NCBI GenBank assembly: GCA_947624725.1
Contig: CANQLP010000016.1
Span: forward strand, 1 to 24,693
Source of the DNA: an uncultured Clostridia bacterium
Lineage (GTDB): Bacteria; Bacillota_A; Clostridia; TANB77; CAG-508
Direction: 5' to 3'
Length of the DNA stretch: 24,693 nucleotides
The number at the start of each line of letters is the position of its first letter. Position 1 is the first letter of the stretch. The notes under the pieces are model-generated. The model did not search any database and had not been told where the DNA came from. It saw only the letters and a list, made by a program, of their open reading frames with translations. The position numbers and the translations under genes were made by a program. Shown in pieces: positions 1 to 7,557 of this stretch.

Positions 1-173
1 ATAATTTTAGTAACATCATTTGTATTTTCTATTTCTCCATTTAATGAATTGTAAACTAAATCTTTATTTTTTGCATTCACATTTATTACAATGCCTTCTT
101 TAGTGAAAAGAGAAAATGCAAATACAATTCCTAATATTGCAACTATTATTAATATGCAATTTATTTTTTTCAT
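1..173 (-). CDS. Partial gene: N-terminus of a secreted or membrane-anchored protein
   Basis: The gene runs off the left edge; only about 57 N-terminal codons are present. It starts at the ATG at 173 behind a GGAGG ribosome binding site about ten bases upstream. The product begins MKKINCILIIVAILGIVFAF, a short basic start followed by a hydrophobic stretch of about 16 residues, typical of a signal peptide or N-terminal anchor. The visible part after it is polar and Asn/Lys-rich. I cannot assign a family from this fragment. It follows the YjbR-like gene by 42 bases in the same direction, so the two may be co-transcribed. Confidence 0.6.
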   Translation of the reverse strand, partial: MKKINCILIIVAILGIVFAFSLFTKEGIVINVNAKNKDLVYNSLNGEIENTNDVTKI

Positions 174-215
174 TATTTGTCTAACCTCCAAATTACTATT
201 TATTTGATTTCGATA

Positions 216-1274
216 CTACCTCTTTTCTTTTTCAATTTCTTTTATATATTCGCTTAAAGCTAATGGCATATATCTTTGACTTCTAATTGCATTTACTCCG
301 AAATCTTTTAATTTGTTAAATGATAATTTTCCTTCTTCATATCTTGTTATCAAATCTATTTTCATAACTTTTTGCATTTTTAGATTTTTATCTTTATATT
401 CATAAGGAATGTTTACTTCTATTACTTTAAATTTATACATAATTGATGAATATGGCTTTCCGACATATATATAAACAATATCATTTACTTTAATATCTGT
501 GCTTTGCTTCCACATTATTGTATTATTTTCTTTTAATGCCTTATCTATATCAAAATACTTTGGATTTGCAGGTACTATCCACTCATTTTTAGCACTATTT
601 TTATTTGTAACTGTATATGAATAACTTTTCTCAATCAAACTCATTATTTTTTCATCTGATATTGTATTATTTAATATAATTGTAATCCAGCTTTTCTTAT
701 TCATATGATATGCAGGATAAAATCCGTCTTGTTTTAGCAAATATTCTATTTCCTTTGGCTCTAGTTTTATATCAATTATTTCAATTTCGCAAGTAGAGCT
801 TGCATCTAATTTACTTTTGTCAAGATTCATTATTATGCCATACCATTTTTTACTATCTTTATTTCTGAAAGTAGCATATCCTGGAAACTTTTCCCATTCA
901 AATTCTGGCTCATCTCCATACTTTTCTTTTATTGCTTTTGTTATTCTGTTTGATTGCTCATATATAAAAGTTTCTCTAGTAAAACAGTTACTTCTAATAT
1001 CTTTTAGTAAATTTTTAAATTCATCTTTGACTTGTCCTACAAAAGAGCCTGTACTATCTTCTAAGCGAAAACTAGTATATTCATCACCAAAGGATAAATC
1101 GAATACTTTTCCTTTTACTATTCCATTATTATTTATTTCAATATCCACTCTAAAAGTATTATTCATAATATTTTTTGAATATTTGTACAAATCATTATCC
1201 TTTTTAAATCCATATTTAGATATTTTATTAAAATCAATCTTTGTTTTTCTAAACAATTCTTCTTCAATAGTCAT
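216..1274 (-). CDS. YjbR/MmcQ-like domain protein with EVE/PUA-like C-terminus
   Basis: The product is 352 residues from the ATG at 1274, chosen because GGGAG lies just upstream; an in-frame ATG at 1310 lacks such a site. An N-terminal region of about 95 residues is unassigned. The middle (about 100-215) has the YjbR/MmcQ pattern: EPEFEWEKFPGYATFRN, then KWYGIIMNL, then YHMNKKSWITIIL. Proteins with this fold resemble CyaY and are often labelled DNA-binding, with unclear roles. The C-terminal part (about 235-345) contains EWIVPANPKYFDIDKAL and a valine-rich strand DIVYIYVGKPY, which resembles EVE/PUA-like domains that recognise modified bases; this last assignment is inference. No shift site lies in this gene. 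It follows the thioredoxin gene by 71 bases on the same strand. Confidence 0.7.
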   Translation of the reverse strand: MTIEEELFRKTKIDFNKISKYGFKKDNDLYKYSKNIMNNTFRVDIEINNNGIVKGKVFDLSFGDEYTSFRLEDSTGSFVGQVKDEFKNLLKDIRSNCFTRETFIYEQSNRITKAIKEKYGDEPEFEWEKFPGYATFRNKDSKKWYGIIMNLDKSKLDASSTCEIEIIDIKLEPKEIEYLLKQDGFYPAYHMNKKSWITIILNNTISDEKIMSLIEKSYSYTVTNKNSAKNEWIVPANPKYFDIDKALKENNTIMWKQSTDIKVNDIVYIYVGKPYSSIMYKFKVIEVNIPYEYKDKNLKMQKVMKIDLITRYEEGKLSFNKLKDFGVNAIRSQRYMPLALSEYIKEIEKEKR

Positions 1275-1345
1275 TTCTATTCTCCCATTTTTCCACCTTT
1301 TCCTATACATAGTAGATAGTTATTTCTATTTCAATGCTTTTTAAT

Positions 1346-1858
1346 TTATTTTATTATTTCTTCAATTTCAGATTTACTTACAGCACCAATAATTCTATTA
1401 ACTTCTTCTCCATTTTTTATTACGATAAAAGTTGGAATTGACATTACATTATATTTTACTGCTAAATTTTCTTCTTCATCAACATTAATTTTCCCAACAA
1501 CAATATCTTTATTTTCTTCTGCAATTTTTTCAATTACAGGTGACATCATTTGACATGGGCCACACCAATCAGCATAAAAATCTACTAATACTGTTTTTTC
1601 GCTTTTTAAAACTTCTTCCTCAAAATTTTCACTTGTTAATTTTACCATTTTTACATCCTCCTCAATAATATTTTGTTCTCCTGATTTATCTTCTAATATA
1701 CTCGTATTATTACCAGTAATCTCATCACTTAAACTACTATTTTCATTCGAATCATTAAGCAAATTATTTTCCGAATAGTTATTAATAAATTTACTTGCTC
1801 CTATTAAACTTACTATAAATACTATTAGAATAACAATAAGTACTGTTTTCTTAGCCAT
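1346..1858 (-). CDS. Membrane-anchored thioredoxin
   Basis: This 170-residue protein has an N-terminal hydrophobic anchor (about residues 4-22), a polar Asn/Ser/Glu linker to about residue 70, and a complete thioredoxin domain in the last 100 residues. The active site WCGPC follows LVDFYADW, and the cis-proline loop SIPTFIVIKNG is present. The family reduces disulfides; the anchor suggests that the domain acts outside the membrane. It starts at the ATG at 1858 behind AGGTG and lies 28 bases after ccdA, the usual supplier of electrons to such extracytoplasmic thioredoxins, so the two probably form one operon and pathway. Length and motifs are intact. Confidence 0.9.
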   Translation of the reverse strand: MAKKTVLIVILIVFIVSLIGASKFINNYSENNLLNDSNENSSLSDEITGNNTSILEDKSGEQNIIEEDVKMVKLTSENFEEEVLKSEKTVLVDFYADWCGPCQMMSPVIEKIAEENKDIVVGKINVDEEENLAVKYNVMSIPTFIVIKNGEEVNRIIGAVSKSEIEEIIK

Positions 1859-1886
1859 TGTTTCTCACCTCTTTAAATTAACTTCT

Positions 1887-2522
1887 TTAAAAGAATATTG
1901 TATAAATACCCATTATTATAAGTAAAAGTCCTGATATCTTTTTTATTATACCATAATGTTTTTTTATAAAAGTAAATAATGTTTTTAGTTTTTCAATTAA
2001 TATCGTTGAAATTATAAATGGAATGCCAAGACCTATTGAATATATGATTATTAATGTTATTCCTTTTATTATATCTTGATTTTTAGCTATTAATAATAAA
2101 GCCGAACTTAAAAATGCTCCAACGCAAGGGGTCCAACTAATTGTAAATACTATTCCAAAAAGCATTGCTTTTAAAAAGCTTAATTTTTCCATATTCATTT
2201 TTATATTTTGCGTTTTATTTAAAAATTTTATTTTAAAAACTTCCATATAGTTAAATCCAAAAATTATTATTAATATTCCAAATGCTATCTTAAAATATTG
2301 CATATTTTTACTAACAATATTCCCAAAAGTGCTAGCAAATACTGACAATAGCACAAAAATAAGTGTAAATCCAAGCACAAAACCAATTGAATTTATTACT
2401 GCCTTTTTTAAATTTTTTTCTTCTTCACCAGTAAAATAAGCAATATATATTGGTATCATTGGAAGGACACAAGGTGATATAAAACTTGCTATTCCTTCTA
2501 ATAAAATAAGTAAATATTCCAC
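1887..2522 (-). CDS. ccdA: CcdA-family thiol-disulfide electron transporter
   Basis: This 211-residue integral membrane protein has about six hydrophobic segments. It carries the two family cysteine motifs: SPCVLPMIPIY near residue 18 and SWTPCVGAF near residue 130. These cysteines pass electrons from cytoplasmic thioredoxin across the membrane to extracytoplasmic acceptors, here most likely the adjacent anchored thioredoxin. The start is a GTG at 2522, supported by AAAGGAG about ten bases upstream. Length is typical for short CcdA proteins without extra soluble domains. Two CTT-GGN sequences inside this gene are not interrupted, which shows that the extra C seen in other genes is not added at every such sequence. 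Confidence 0.9.
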   Translation of the reverse strand: MEYLLILLEGIASFISPCVLPMIPIYIAYFTGEEEKNLKKAVINSIGFVLGFTLIFVLLSVFASTFGNIVSKNMQYFKIAFGILIIIFGFNYMEVFKIKFLNKTQNIKMNMEKLSFLKAMLFGIVFTISWTPCVGAFLSSALLLIAKNQDIIKGITLIIIYSIGLGIPFIISTILIEKLKTLFTFIKKHYGIIKKISGLLLIIMGIYTIFF

Positions 2523-2575
2523 CTTTTTTATTCTCCTTTTAACTTATATTTACACAAATTGCAATTTATCATTTA

Positions 2576-2989
2576 CTATTCAATTCTAACATCAACATTA
2601 GAAACTGTTATATAAACAACAATATCTTCTCCAGAAGAATTTTGTATATTGTTTACTCCTATTTTAAACCAAGCACCTTTTTCTACATTCATCTTTACAG
2701 GCATTCCTGGAGTAATATAGCTTGGCTTATCATAAGCATTTTCTTCTTTTACTTCTACGGGCTTTAATACAATTTCGCCATCTTCCATTCCTTCTCCTGC
2801 ATACAATGTAATAGTATTACCTTTGGGACTTATTTCTTCATTTGAATAAATAAAAGCTTCTGTACTACCTGCTGGAATAGTAATTTCAATATTATATTCT
2901 TTTCCACCTTTAATAAAAAATCCTATACCTACTATTGCTAATAATAAAATTACGCCAACAATGATTAAAATAAACTTTTTATTTTTCAT
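2576..2989 (-). CDS. Small membrane-anchored protein, unknown function
   Basis: The product has 137 residues. It has a Lys-rich start, one transmembrane segment (about residues 5-26) and a beta-rich extracytoplasmic remainder containing IEITIPAGSTEAFIYSNEEI and ending in alternating hydrophobic residues (VVYITVSNVDVRIE). I do not recognise the family. It starts at the ATG at 2989 behind AGGAGG. It lies 53 bases upstream of ccdA on the same strand, so it is probably the first gene of a ccdA-thioredoxin transcription unit. A role as a partner or substrate of that redox pair is only a guess, since the protein has no cysteine. Confidence 0.65.
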   Translation of the reverse strand: MKNKKFILIIVGVILLLAIVGIGFFIKGGKEYNIEITIPAGSTEAFIYSNEEISPKGNTITLYAGEGMEDGEIVLKPVEVKEENAYDKPSYITPGMPVKMNVEKGAWFKIGVNNIQNSSGEDIVVYITVSNVDVRIE

Positions 2990-3083
2990 ATACTGCCTCC
3001 TACAAATTATTATCTATCTAGCTTCATATTGCTTCTTTTTCTTTTCTTCCATAAAAACGCATCCTTTTTTATCTATTGGTTAT

Positions 3084-3112
3084 ATTTTACCATTTCTTAT
3101 ATAAAAATACAA
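3084..3112 (-). promoter_or_regulatory. Candidate SigA-type promoter for the ccdA unit
   Basis: Read on the minus strand, TTGTAT (3107-3112) and TAAAAT (3084-3089) are separated by 17 bases. The -35 element overlaps the terminator stem of the preceding znu operon. It lies about 95 bases before the small anchored-protein gene. The match is modest. Confidence 0.35.
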
Positions 3113-3132
3113 GGCAAAAATGCCTTGTATTT
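3105..3132 (-). terminator. Rho-independent terminator after the znu operon
   Basis: Perfect 12-bp arms AAATACAAGGCA and TGCCTTGTATTT flank a four-base loop. On the minus strand the hairpin runs into a T-rich tract. It sits about 75 bases after the stop of the last gene of the zinc uptake operon. Confidence 0.85.
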
Positions 3133-3205
3133 AATTTTATTTGCTTGCTTTTGACAAATTAAAGTTTATTGAAATAATTACTAATTATTATAACAGCATC
3201 ATCTT

Positions 3206-3826
3206 CTAGTTATTAACTGTTTTTAATCCTTGTTCTTTCATTACTTCTAATGAAAGAACATCTATGTAATAATACTCTGATCTCGAGAAAATATCGTAAG
3301 CACTTTTTAAAGTTCCTTTTACCTTTAGCCAACTTTCTTCTTCTTTTAATTCTGGAGCTGTATCTCCTTTCCACTCATATTCAATATATGAATAACCTTG
3401 TGGACAATCTGCACATAAGTTTGCAGTAGAATATCTACCAACAAAGGTATATGGATTATTGGTTAGATACATTCCTTCTATTTCTATTGTCTTTCCTTTA
3501 TATTTTGAAAAGTTTAAACTTATATCAGCTATTTGAGTATCAAAATAATTGTCTCCAATTATAATATCTGCTACTATATCCTCATCTGTAACTGAATATA
3601 AAGTACCATCATCTAGCTCATTCACTGTTACTTCCTTCTCGCCTTTATTAGATGAAGTTTCCTCTACATTCTCTGATCCTTCTCCTTTTTTTCCTAAATT
3701 TGTGCTATCATTGGAGTTAGTAACATCTAATCTTTCTGTTCTATTAACCGTAATAAATACAAAAATACCAACAACAGCAAGAACAAGTATAAGTAAAACA
3801 ATATATATTATTTTTTTCTTCTTCAT
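3206..3826 (-). CDS. Anchored accessory protein of the zinc uptake operon
   Basis: This 206-residue protein has an N-terminal anchor (about residues 5-27) and a Ser/Asn/Glu/Lys-rich linker to about residue 75. The C-terminal domain contains DISLNFSKYKGKTIEIEGMY, GRYSTANLCADCPQG and a strand ending WLKVKGTL. That pattern resembles the C-terminal domain of the TIGR03943/DUF1980 family, an OB-like extracytoplasmic domain often found with metal homeostasis genes; the assignment is tentative. The CADC pair could bind metal or form a disulfide. The gene starts 11 bases after znuB and precedes the operon terminator, so it is most likely co-transcribed with the zinc transporter. Its ribosome binding site AGGA lies before the ATG at 3826. 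Confidence 0.65.
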   Translation of the reverse strand: MKKKKIIYIVLLILVLAVVGIFVFITVNRTERLDVTNSNDSTNLGKKGEGSENVEETSSNKGEKEVTVNELDDGTLYSVTDEDIVADIIIGDNYFDTQIADISLNFSKYKGKTIEIEGMYLTNNPYTFVGRYSTANLCADCPQGYSYIEYEWKGDTAPELKEEESWLKVKGTLKSAYDIFSRSEYYYIDVLSLEVMKEQGLKTVNN

Positions 3827-3837
3827 AACTTTTCCTC

Positions 3838-4660
3838 CTATTCGTGAATTATCTTATCTATAATAGAAAACAAGATAAATATAACTAAATTTACAAGAAC
3901 TATTGTCGCACCTGTACTTATATTATATAAGTATGATAAATAAATTCCAACTAAAAACGCTAATACACTAATTATTCCAGAACTTATTACTACCTTTTTA
4001 AATGACTTAAATATTCTCATAGATGTAAGTGCTGGGAATATTATTATACTGCTAATTAACATTACTCCCATCATTCTCATTCCAATTACAATTATTAAAG
4101 CTGTTAATATTGCTATTAAATTTGTATATCTATTAGCTTTTAACCCACTAGCTTTCGCAAAATCCTCATCAAAAGTAATAATAAATAATTTTCTATAATA
4201 TATAATAAATAGTACTGCTACAATAATGCTTACAACAACACTTAAAATAACATCTGCTGTACTCATAGCCAAGATACTTCCAAACATAAAATTACATACA
4301 TCTGTATTCATCCCCGTTGTTACAGAAGTAACTGCTACTCCTATTGCTAATGCTGAACTTGAAATTAAAGCAATCGCACTATCACTTTTTATTTTACTAC
4401 TATTACCTAATTTTAAAAGTATAATAGCAGAAATTGTTACAACTGGTATAGCAATATATAATGGAGATGTAGCTCCAAATGCTGTTGCTATTGTCAATAT
4501 TCCAAATCCGACATGAGATAATCCATCTCCTATCATACTATATCTTTTTAAAACAAGACTCACTCCGAAGTAAAGCTGCACAAAGACTTACTAAAGTTCC
4601 TACTAATATTGCTCTTTGTATAAAAGCAAATGACATCATTTCTGAAATTGTTTGTATCAT
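3838..4660 (-). CDS. znuB: Zinc/manganese ABC transporter permease, one +1 shift site
   Basis: This is the membrane subunit of a metal-uptake ABC transporter (ABC-3 family). After skipping one C at the CGG codon at 4565-4567 the gene gives 273 residues, the usual family length, with about eight hydrophobic segments. Family motifs include VSLVLKRYSMIGDGLSHVGF near residue 38. The real start is the ATG at 4660, which overlaps the znuC stop as TAATG, typical translational coupling. The unshifted frame from the true start fails shortly after CGG, and the downstream part alone would lack the first transmembrane segment. At the site ALL-GVSLVL is restored by reading CTT-C-GGA as Leu-Gly. Downstream lies the anchored accessory gene. 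Confidence 0.92.
4565..4567 (-). other. CGG +1 shift site in znuB
   Basis: The sequence CTT-C-GGA-GTG must be read Leu-Gly-Val to join the first transmembrane segment to the rest of the permease. Confidence 0.9.
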
Positions 4661-5331
4661 TATTTCTCACCTCCTAATTTAAAATCAGAAGGTTTTCCTA
4701 CAAATTTAATCTCTCCATTTATTAATTCAATAACCTCATCTGCATAATTTAAAGCTCTTTCTATATCGTGTGAAACCATTAAAATTGTAATTTTGGTATT
4801 TTTCTTTAATTTATCTAATAATTCATATATTTGTTTTGCTATGCTTGGATCTAGTCCATTTGTTGGTTCATCTAATATAATTAAGTCTTTTGTTGCACAA
4901 AGACTTCTTGCAATTAATACTCTTTGTTGCTGTCCACCAGACAAATCTGCAAAGCATTTTTTTCTTATATCATAAATTCCTAATGTTTCCATTACTGATT
5001 TCGCGTTTTCTTTATCTTCTTTTTTATAAAAAATACTTCTTACATTATTTGCTATCGTTCCTGATATTACGACTTCTTCTATGGAAGCTGGAAAATTACT
5101 TTGTATTTCGCTTTTTTGTGGTAAATATCCAATTCTATTTTCTTTTATAATTTCTCCCGTATAACCTTTATTTAAACCTAATATACATTTCAGTAGCGTG
5201 CTTTTACCTGAACCATTTTCTCCTACAATGCATGTAAATTTACCTTTTTTTATTTTTAAATTTATATGTTTTAATGTATCTTTTTTGGTCGGATAACTAA
5301 AACTTAAATCTTTAATTTGAATTAAATCCAT
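4660..5331 (-). CDS. znuC: Zinc/manganese ABC transporter ATP-binding protein
   Basis: This 223-residue ATPase powers the metal importer. Walker A is GENGSGKST (about residues 37-45), the Q-loop is in GYLPQKSE, the signature is LSGGQQQRVLIARSL (about 128-142), Walker B is LIILDEPTNGLD and the switch histidine is in MVSHDIERAL. All catalytic motifs are intact and no shift site occurs. The ATG at 5331 follows an AGGGA-type site, 19 bases after znuA. The stop overlaps the znuB start by one base. Gene order znuA-znuC-znuB is typical of Firmicute zinc or manganese systems. Confidence 0.95.
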   Translation of the reverse strand: MDLIQIKDLSFSYPTKKDTLKHINLKIKKGKFTCIVGENGSGKSTLLKCILGLNKGYTGEIIKENRIGYLPQKSEIQSNFPASIEEVVISGTIANNVRSIFYKKEDKENAKSVMETLGIYDIRKKCFADLSGGQQQRVLIARSLCATKDLIILDEPTNGLDPSIAKQIYELLDKLKKNTKITILMVSHDIERALNYADEVIELINGEIKFVGKPSDFKLGGEK

Positions 5332-5350
5332 TATTTTTCCCTCTCTTTCT

Positions 5351-6328
5351 TTATTGAAGTGCTTTCTTTAATACATCAATATTTCTTGTCATCAAACTTA
5401 CCCATGTTTCTCCATTATTAAAATCATCTAAGCTAATATTATGAAGTGTTTGAATCTGCATTGCTATAGCTCCTGTTTCATTTGCTATTGTGTTTGCAAC
5501 TGTACCAGGATTTAACTCAATATATAAAATTACAGGTATATTTTCCTCTTTGACCTTATTTTGTAAATATGCTATCGTTTGAGCAGATGGCTCTGTTTCT
5601 GTACTACAGCCATCAAAAGCTGCACTAACTTGTAAACCATAATAATCTATAAAATATTGCATTGGCATTTTATCTGCAAATACCAATCTATTTCTAACTT
5701 TATTGTCAATTATATTTTGAATTTCACTATCAACATCTTTTATTTTTTCAATATATTTATCTGCATTTTCTTTATAAATATTTGCATTATTTTTATCTAT
5801 TTTTTCCATTGCTTGTTCCAATGCATATACCATTTTTATTGCATTTTCTGGAGATGTCCAAATATGTTCATCAAAAGAACCTGACTCATTATCTTGTTCT
5901 TCTTCATTATCATGTTCATTTTCTTCTACACCATCAATTTCTTTCTCTTTCATTGTTTCCACAAAATCTGCTATACGCATTACTTCTGTTCCATTTGTAT
6001 CTAGTGAAGATAATATTTTGTCAGACCATTTTTCCATTTCTCCTCCAACATATACAAATAAATCTGAGTTTTGAATTTTTATTAAATCTTGTGCTGTTGG
6101 ATCATAGCTATGAGTATCTTTTCCTGCTCCTAATAAAAATGTTAATTCTACTTCTTTATTTTCTCCTATTATTGCTCTTAAAAAATCATAACTTGCAAAA
6201 TTACTTACCACTACTTTATATTTTGCATTACTATTATTTTTATTACTGCCACCAATACAAATAGCAACTACAAGGCCTAATGCCATTGCTATTGCTAAAA
6301 TTATATATATGATTTTCTTTTTTGACAT
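5351..6328 (-). CDS. znuA: Zinc-type ABC transporter substrate-binding protein
   Basis: This 325-residue cluster A-I (ZnuA/TroA) binding protein captures the metal outside the membrane and delivers it to ZnuB. It has an N-terminal hydrophobic segment (about residues 6-26); the cysteine at 24 lacks a canonical lipobox, so lipidation is uncertain. Metal-ligand candidates are His73 in GKDTHSYDPT, His155 in FDEHIW and the acidic motif STETEPSAQT. The third histidine position reads FADKMPMQYF, so that ligand may differ. A Glu/Asp-rich insertion around residues 134-150 (VEENEHDNEEEQDNES) resembles the acidic loop of zinc-specific members. It starts at the ATG at 6328 behind GGAGG, downstream of a 19-bp palindrome. 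Confidence 0.9.
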   Translation of the reverse strand: MSKKKIIYIILAIAMALGLVVAICIGGSNKNNSNAKYKVVVSNFASYDFLRAIIGENKEVELTFLLGAGKDTHSYDPTAQDLIKIQNSDLFVYVGGEMEKWSDKILSSLDTNGTEVMRIADFVETMKEKEIDGVEENEHDNEEEQDNESGSFDEHIWTSPENAIKMVYALEQAMEKIDKNNANIYKENADKYIEKIKDVDSEIQNIIDNKVRNRLVFADKMPMQYFIDYYGLQVSAAFDGCSTETEPSAQTIAYLQNKVKEENIPVILYIELNPGTVANTIANETGAIAMQIQTLHNISLDDFNNGETWVSLMTRNIDVLKKALQ

Positions 6329-6366
6329 ACCTAAGAAACCTCCTTATTTTGAATACGATAAACAAA

Positions 6367-6385
6367 GTAGGTAAATTTTACCTAC
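6367..6385. promoter_or_regulatory. Perfect 19-bp palindrome before znuA
   Basis: GTAGGTAAA and TTTACCTAC are perfect inverted arms around a single central base. The site is between the small His/Cys membrane gene and znuA, about 40 bases before the znuA start. A one-base centre fits a protein operator better than a hairpin, and a metal-sensing repressor is plausible. It does not match the Bacillus Zur box or streptococcal AdcR box well, so the regulator is unknown. Confidence 0.6.
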
Positions 6386-6403
6386 CTTAATTAAAATAAG
6401 GTT

Positions 6404-6703
6404 TTATTCATTTAATTGAATTTTTTGAGACACTAAAGATAATTGCACAAATACTCTTTTTTCTTTGTGTAATCTTGATAAAAAGAAATATATTAAGACA
6501 CTTACCATAGCTACTGTAACAAAAGCAATAGATAGGCTAATAATAGTTTGAGCAAAATAGATAATTGCACATATGCTACAATGTTCTTTTTGACAAATCT
6601 CTAAATGATGTTGGTTTTGTGATACAATAATAGAGAACATAAGAGTAGCAACTATATAAATAATCATTGATATTTTAATTACCTTTAATATTTTCTTATT
6701 CAC
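6404..6703 (-). CDS. Small His/Cys-rich-loop membrane protein
   Basis: This 99-residue protein has two hydrophobic segments (about residues 8-28 and 45-72) joined by a short loop QNQHHLEICQKEHCSICAII. The loop gives three His and three Cys within 15 residues, a plausible metal-binding cluster. I do not recognise a named family. It starts at the ATG at 6703 behind GGAGGTG. It is 75 bases upstream of znuA on the same strand, which suggests a metal-linked role such as sensing or chaperoning; that is inference from context. A charged C-terminal tail follows. Confidence 0.65.
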   Translation of the reverse strand: MNKKILKVIKISMIIYIVATLMFSIIVSQNQHHLEICQKEHCSICAIIYFAQTIISLSIAFVTVAMVSVLIYFFLSRLHKEKRVFVQLSLVSQKIQLNE

Positions 6704-6792
6704 ATTGTATCACCTCCATTCATTTATTTAGAATAAATAGTACAGATTCAATATCTATATGAAAATCATTTTAAATTTTACTACTATAATTA

Positions 6793-7389
6793 TCATTTGT
6801 CAATAATGGTCAAAAGTTCTTTTTCATTTTTTAGAGTATTCTTATTATCTTTATTTCTAACAAATATCATCTTAAATATTGTTCTAACCGTTGGTTGAAT
6901 AAAGAATAATTGTGTAAAATATGCAAATGGGAAATTAAAACATATTAATTTTAGCCAATTTGCAAGTAATGTAAATATATTAAATCCCATATAATAAGGA
7001 TAATATAAAAATGCTGCTATAAAACTCATTGCAGGACACATTATTCCAACTGTTGCACATATAATTGCAGTTTCAAACAAAACTGGATGTGTTGTTTTCA
7101 TATCAAATACTTTTGAAGCAAATTTGAATGATAATGGTTGTCCTACAAATATTTCTAAACTATAAGCTAAACAAAATTCAACTAGAATTATAGCCCATAT
7201 TGGTAACATTTGACCAAACATCATAACTCCACCTTGTTTATTTATTGCAGCTATTACGCTTGTTTCTCCATTTACAGTCATTAAAGTATTTCCATTAATA
7301 ACATATAAACTAAAGAAAACATAAGCATGTACTGTTATTATAACTGTAATTAATGCAAACATTAGCCTTTGGAATTTACTTTGTGGCAT
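6793..7389 (-). CDS. DUF2798-type membrane protein
   Basis: From the ATG at 7389 behind AAAGGAGAGGAG the product has 198 residues; an upstream in-frame start at 7425 has no matching site. Four hydrophobic segments are visible. The opening MPQSKFQRLMFALITVIITV and the later repeat of similar helices resemble DUF2798 proteins, which usually carry one or two copies of a two-helix domain. Function is unknown. It follows the MATE exporter gene on the same strand, but the gap of about 170 bases suggests its own promoter. Confidence 0.7.
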   Translation of the reverse strand: MPQSKFQRLMFALITVIITVHAYVFFSLYVINGNTLMTVNGETSVIAAINKQGGVMMFGQMLPIWAIILVEFCLAYSLEIFVGQPLSFKFASKVFDMKTTHPVLFETAIICATVGIMCPAMSFIAAFLYYPYYMGFNIFTLLANWLKLICFNFPFAYFTQLFFIQPTVRTIFKMIFVRNKDNKNTLKNEKELLTIIDK

Positions 7390-7557
7390 TTTTCTCCTCT
7401 CCTTTCTTAAAAAAACAAAACACACATAGTTACTATTTGCAACAAAATCTAACTATATCACTTTATAAAAAGTTCTGTAATCAGATTTATGTGCTTAAGC
7501 ACTACATGTGTCATCTTTTTTTAATTATTTTATATTTAACATTTTAGCAAAATATTT

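Noticed and set aside
817..1344. Plus-strand open frames opposite minus-strand genes, including this 175-codon example
   Set aside because: They are antisense shadows with Phe/Ser/Leu-rich low-complexity products, no ribosome binding sites and no recognisable domains.
3014..3052. A 12-codon leader ORF (MEEKKKKQYEAR) before the small anchored protein
   Set aside because: The upstream site AAGGA is weak, no attenuator structure follows, and an ORF of this size is expected by chance.
7426..7557. Short inverted repeats (ATAGTTA/TAACTAT and TGCTTAAGCA) between the MATE gene and the DUF2798 gene
   Set aside because: The arms are short and lack a T-tract or a clear promoter context; not distinguishable from chance in AT-rich DNA.
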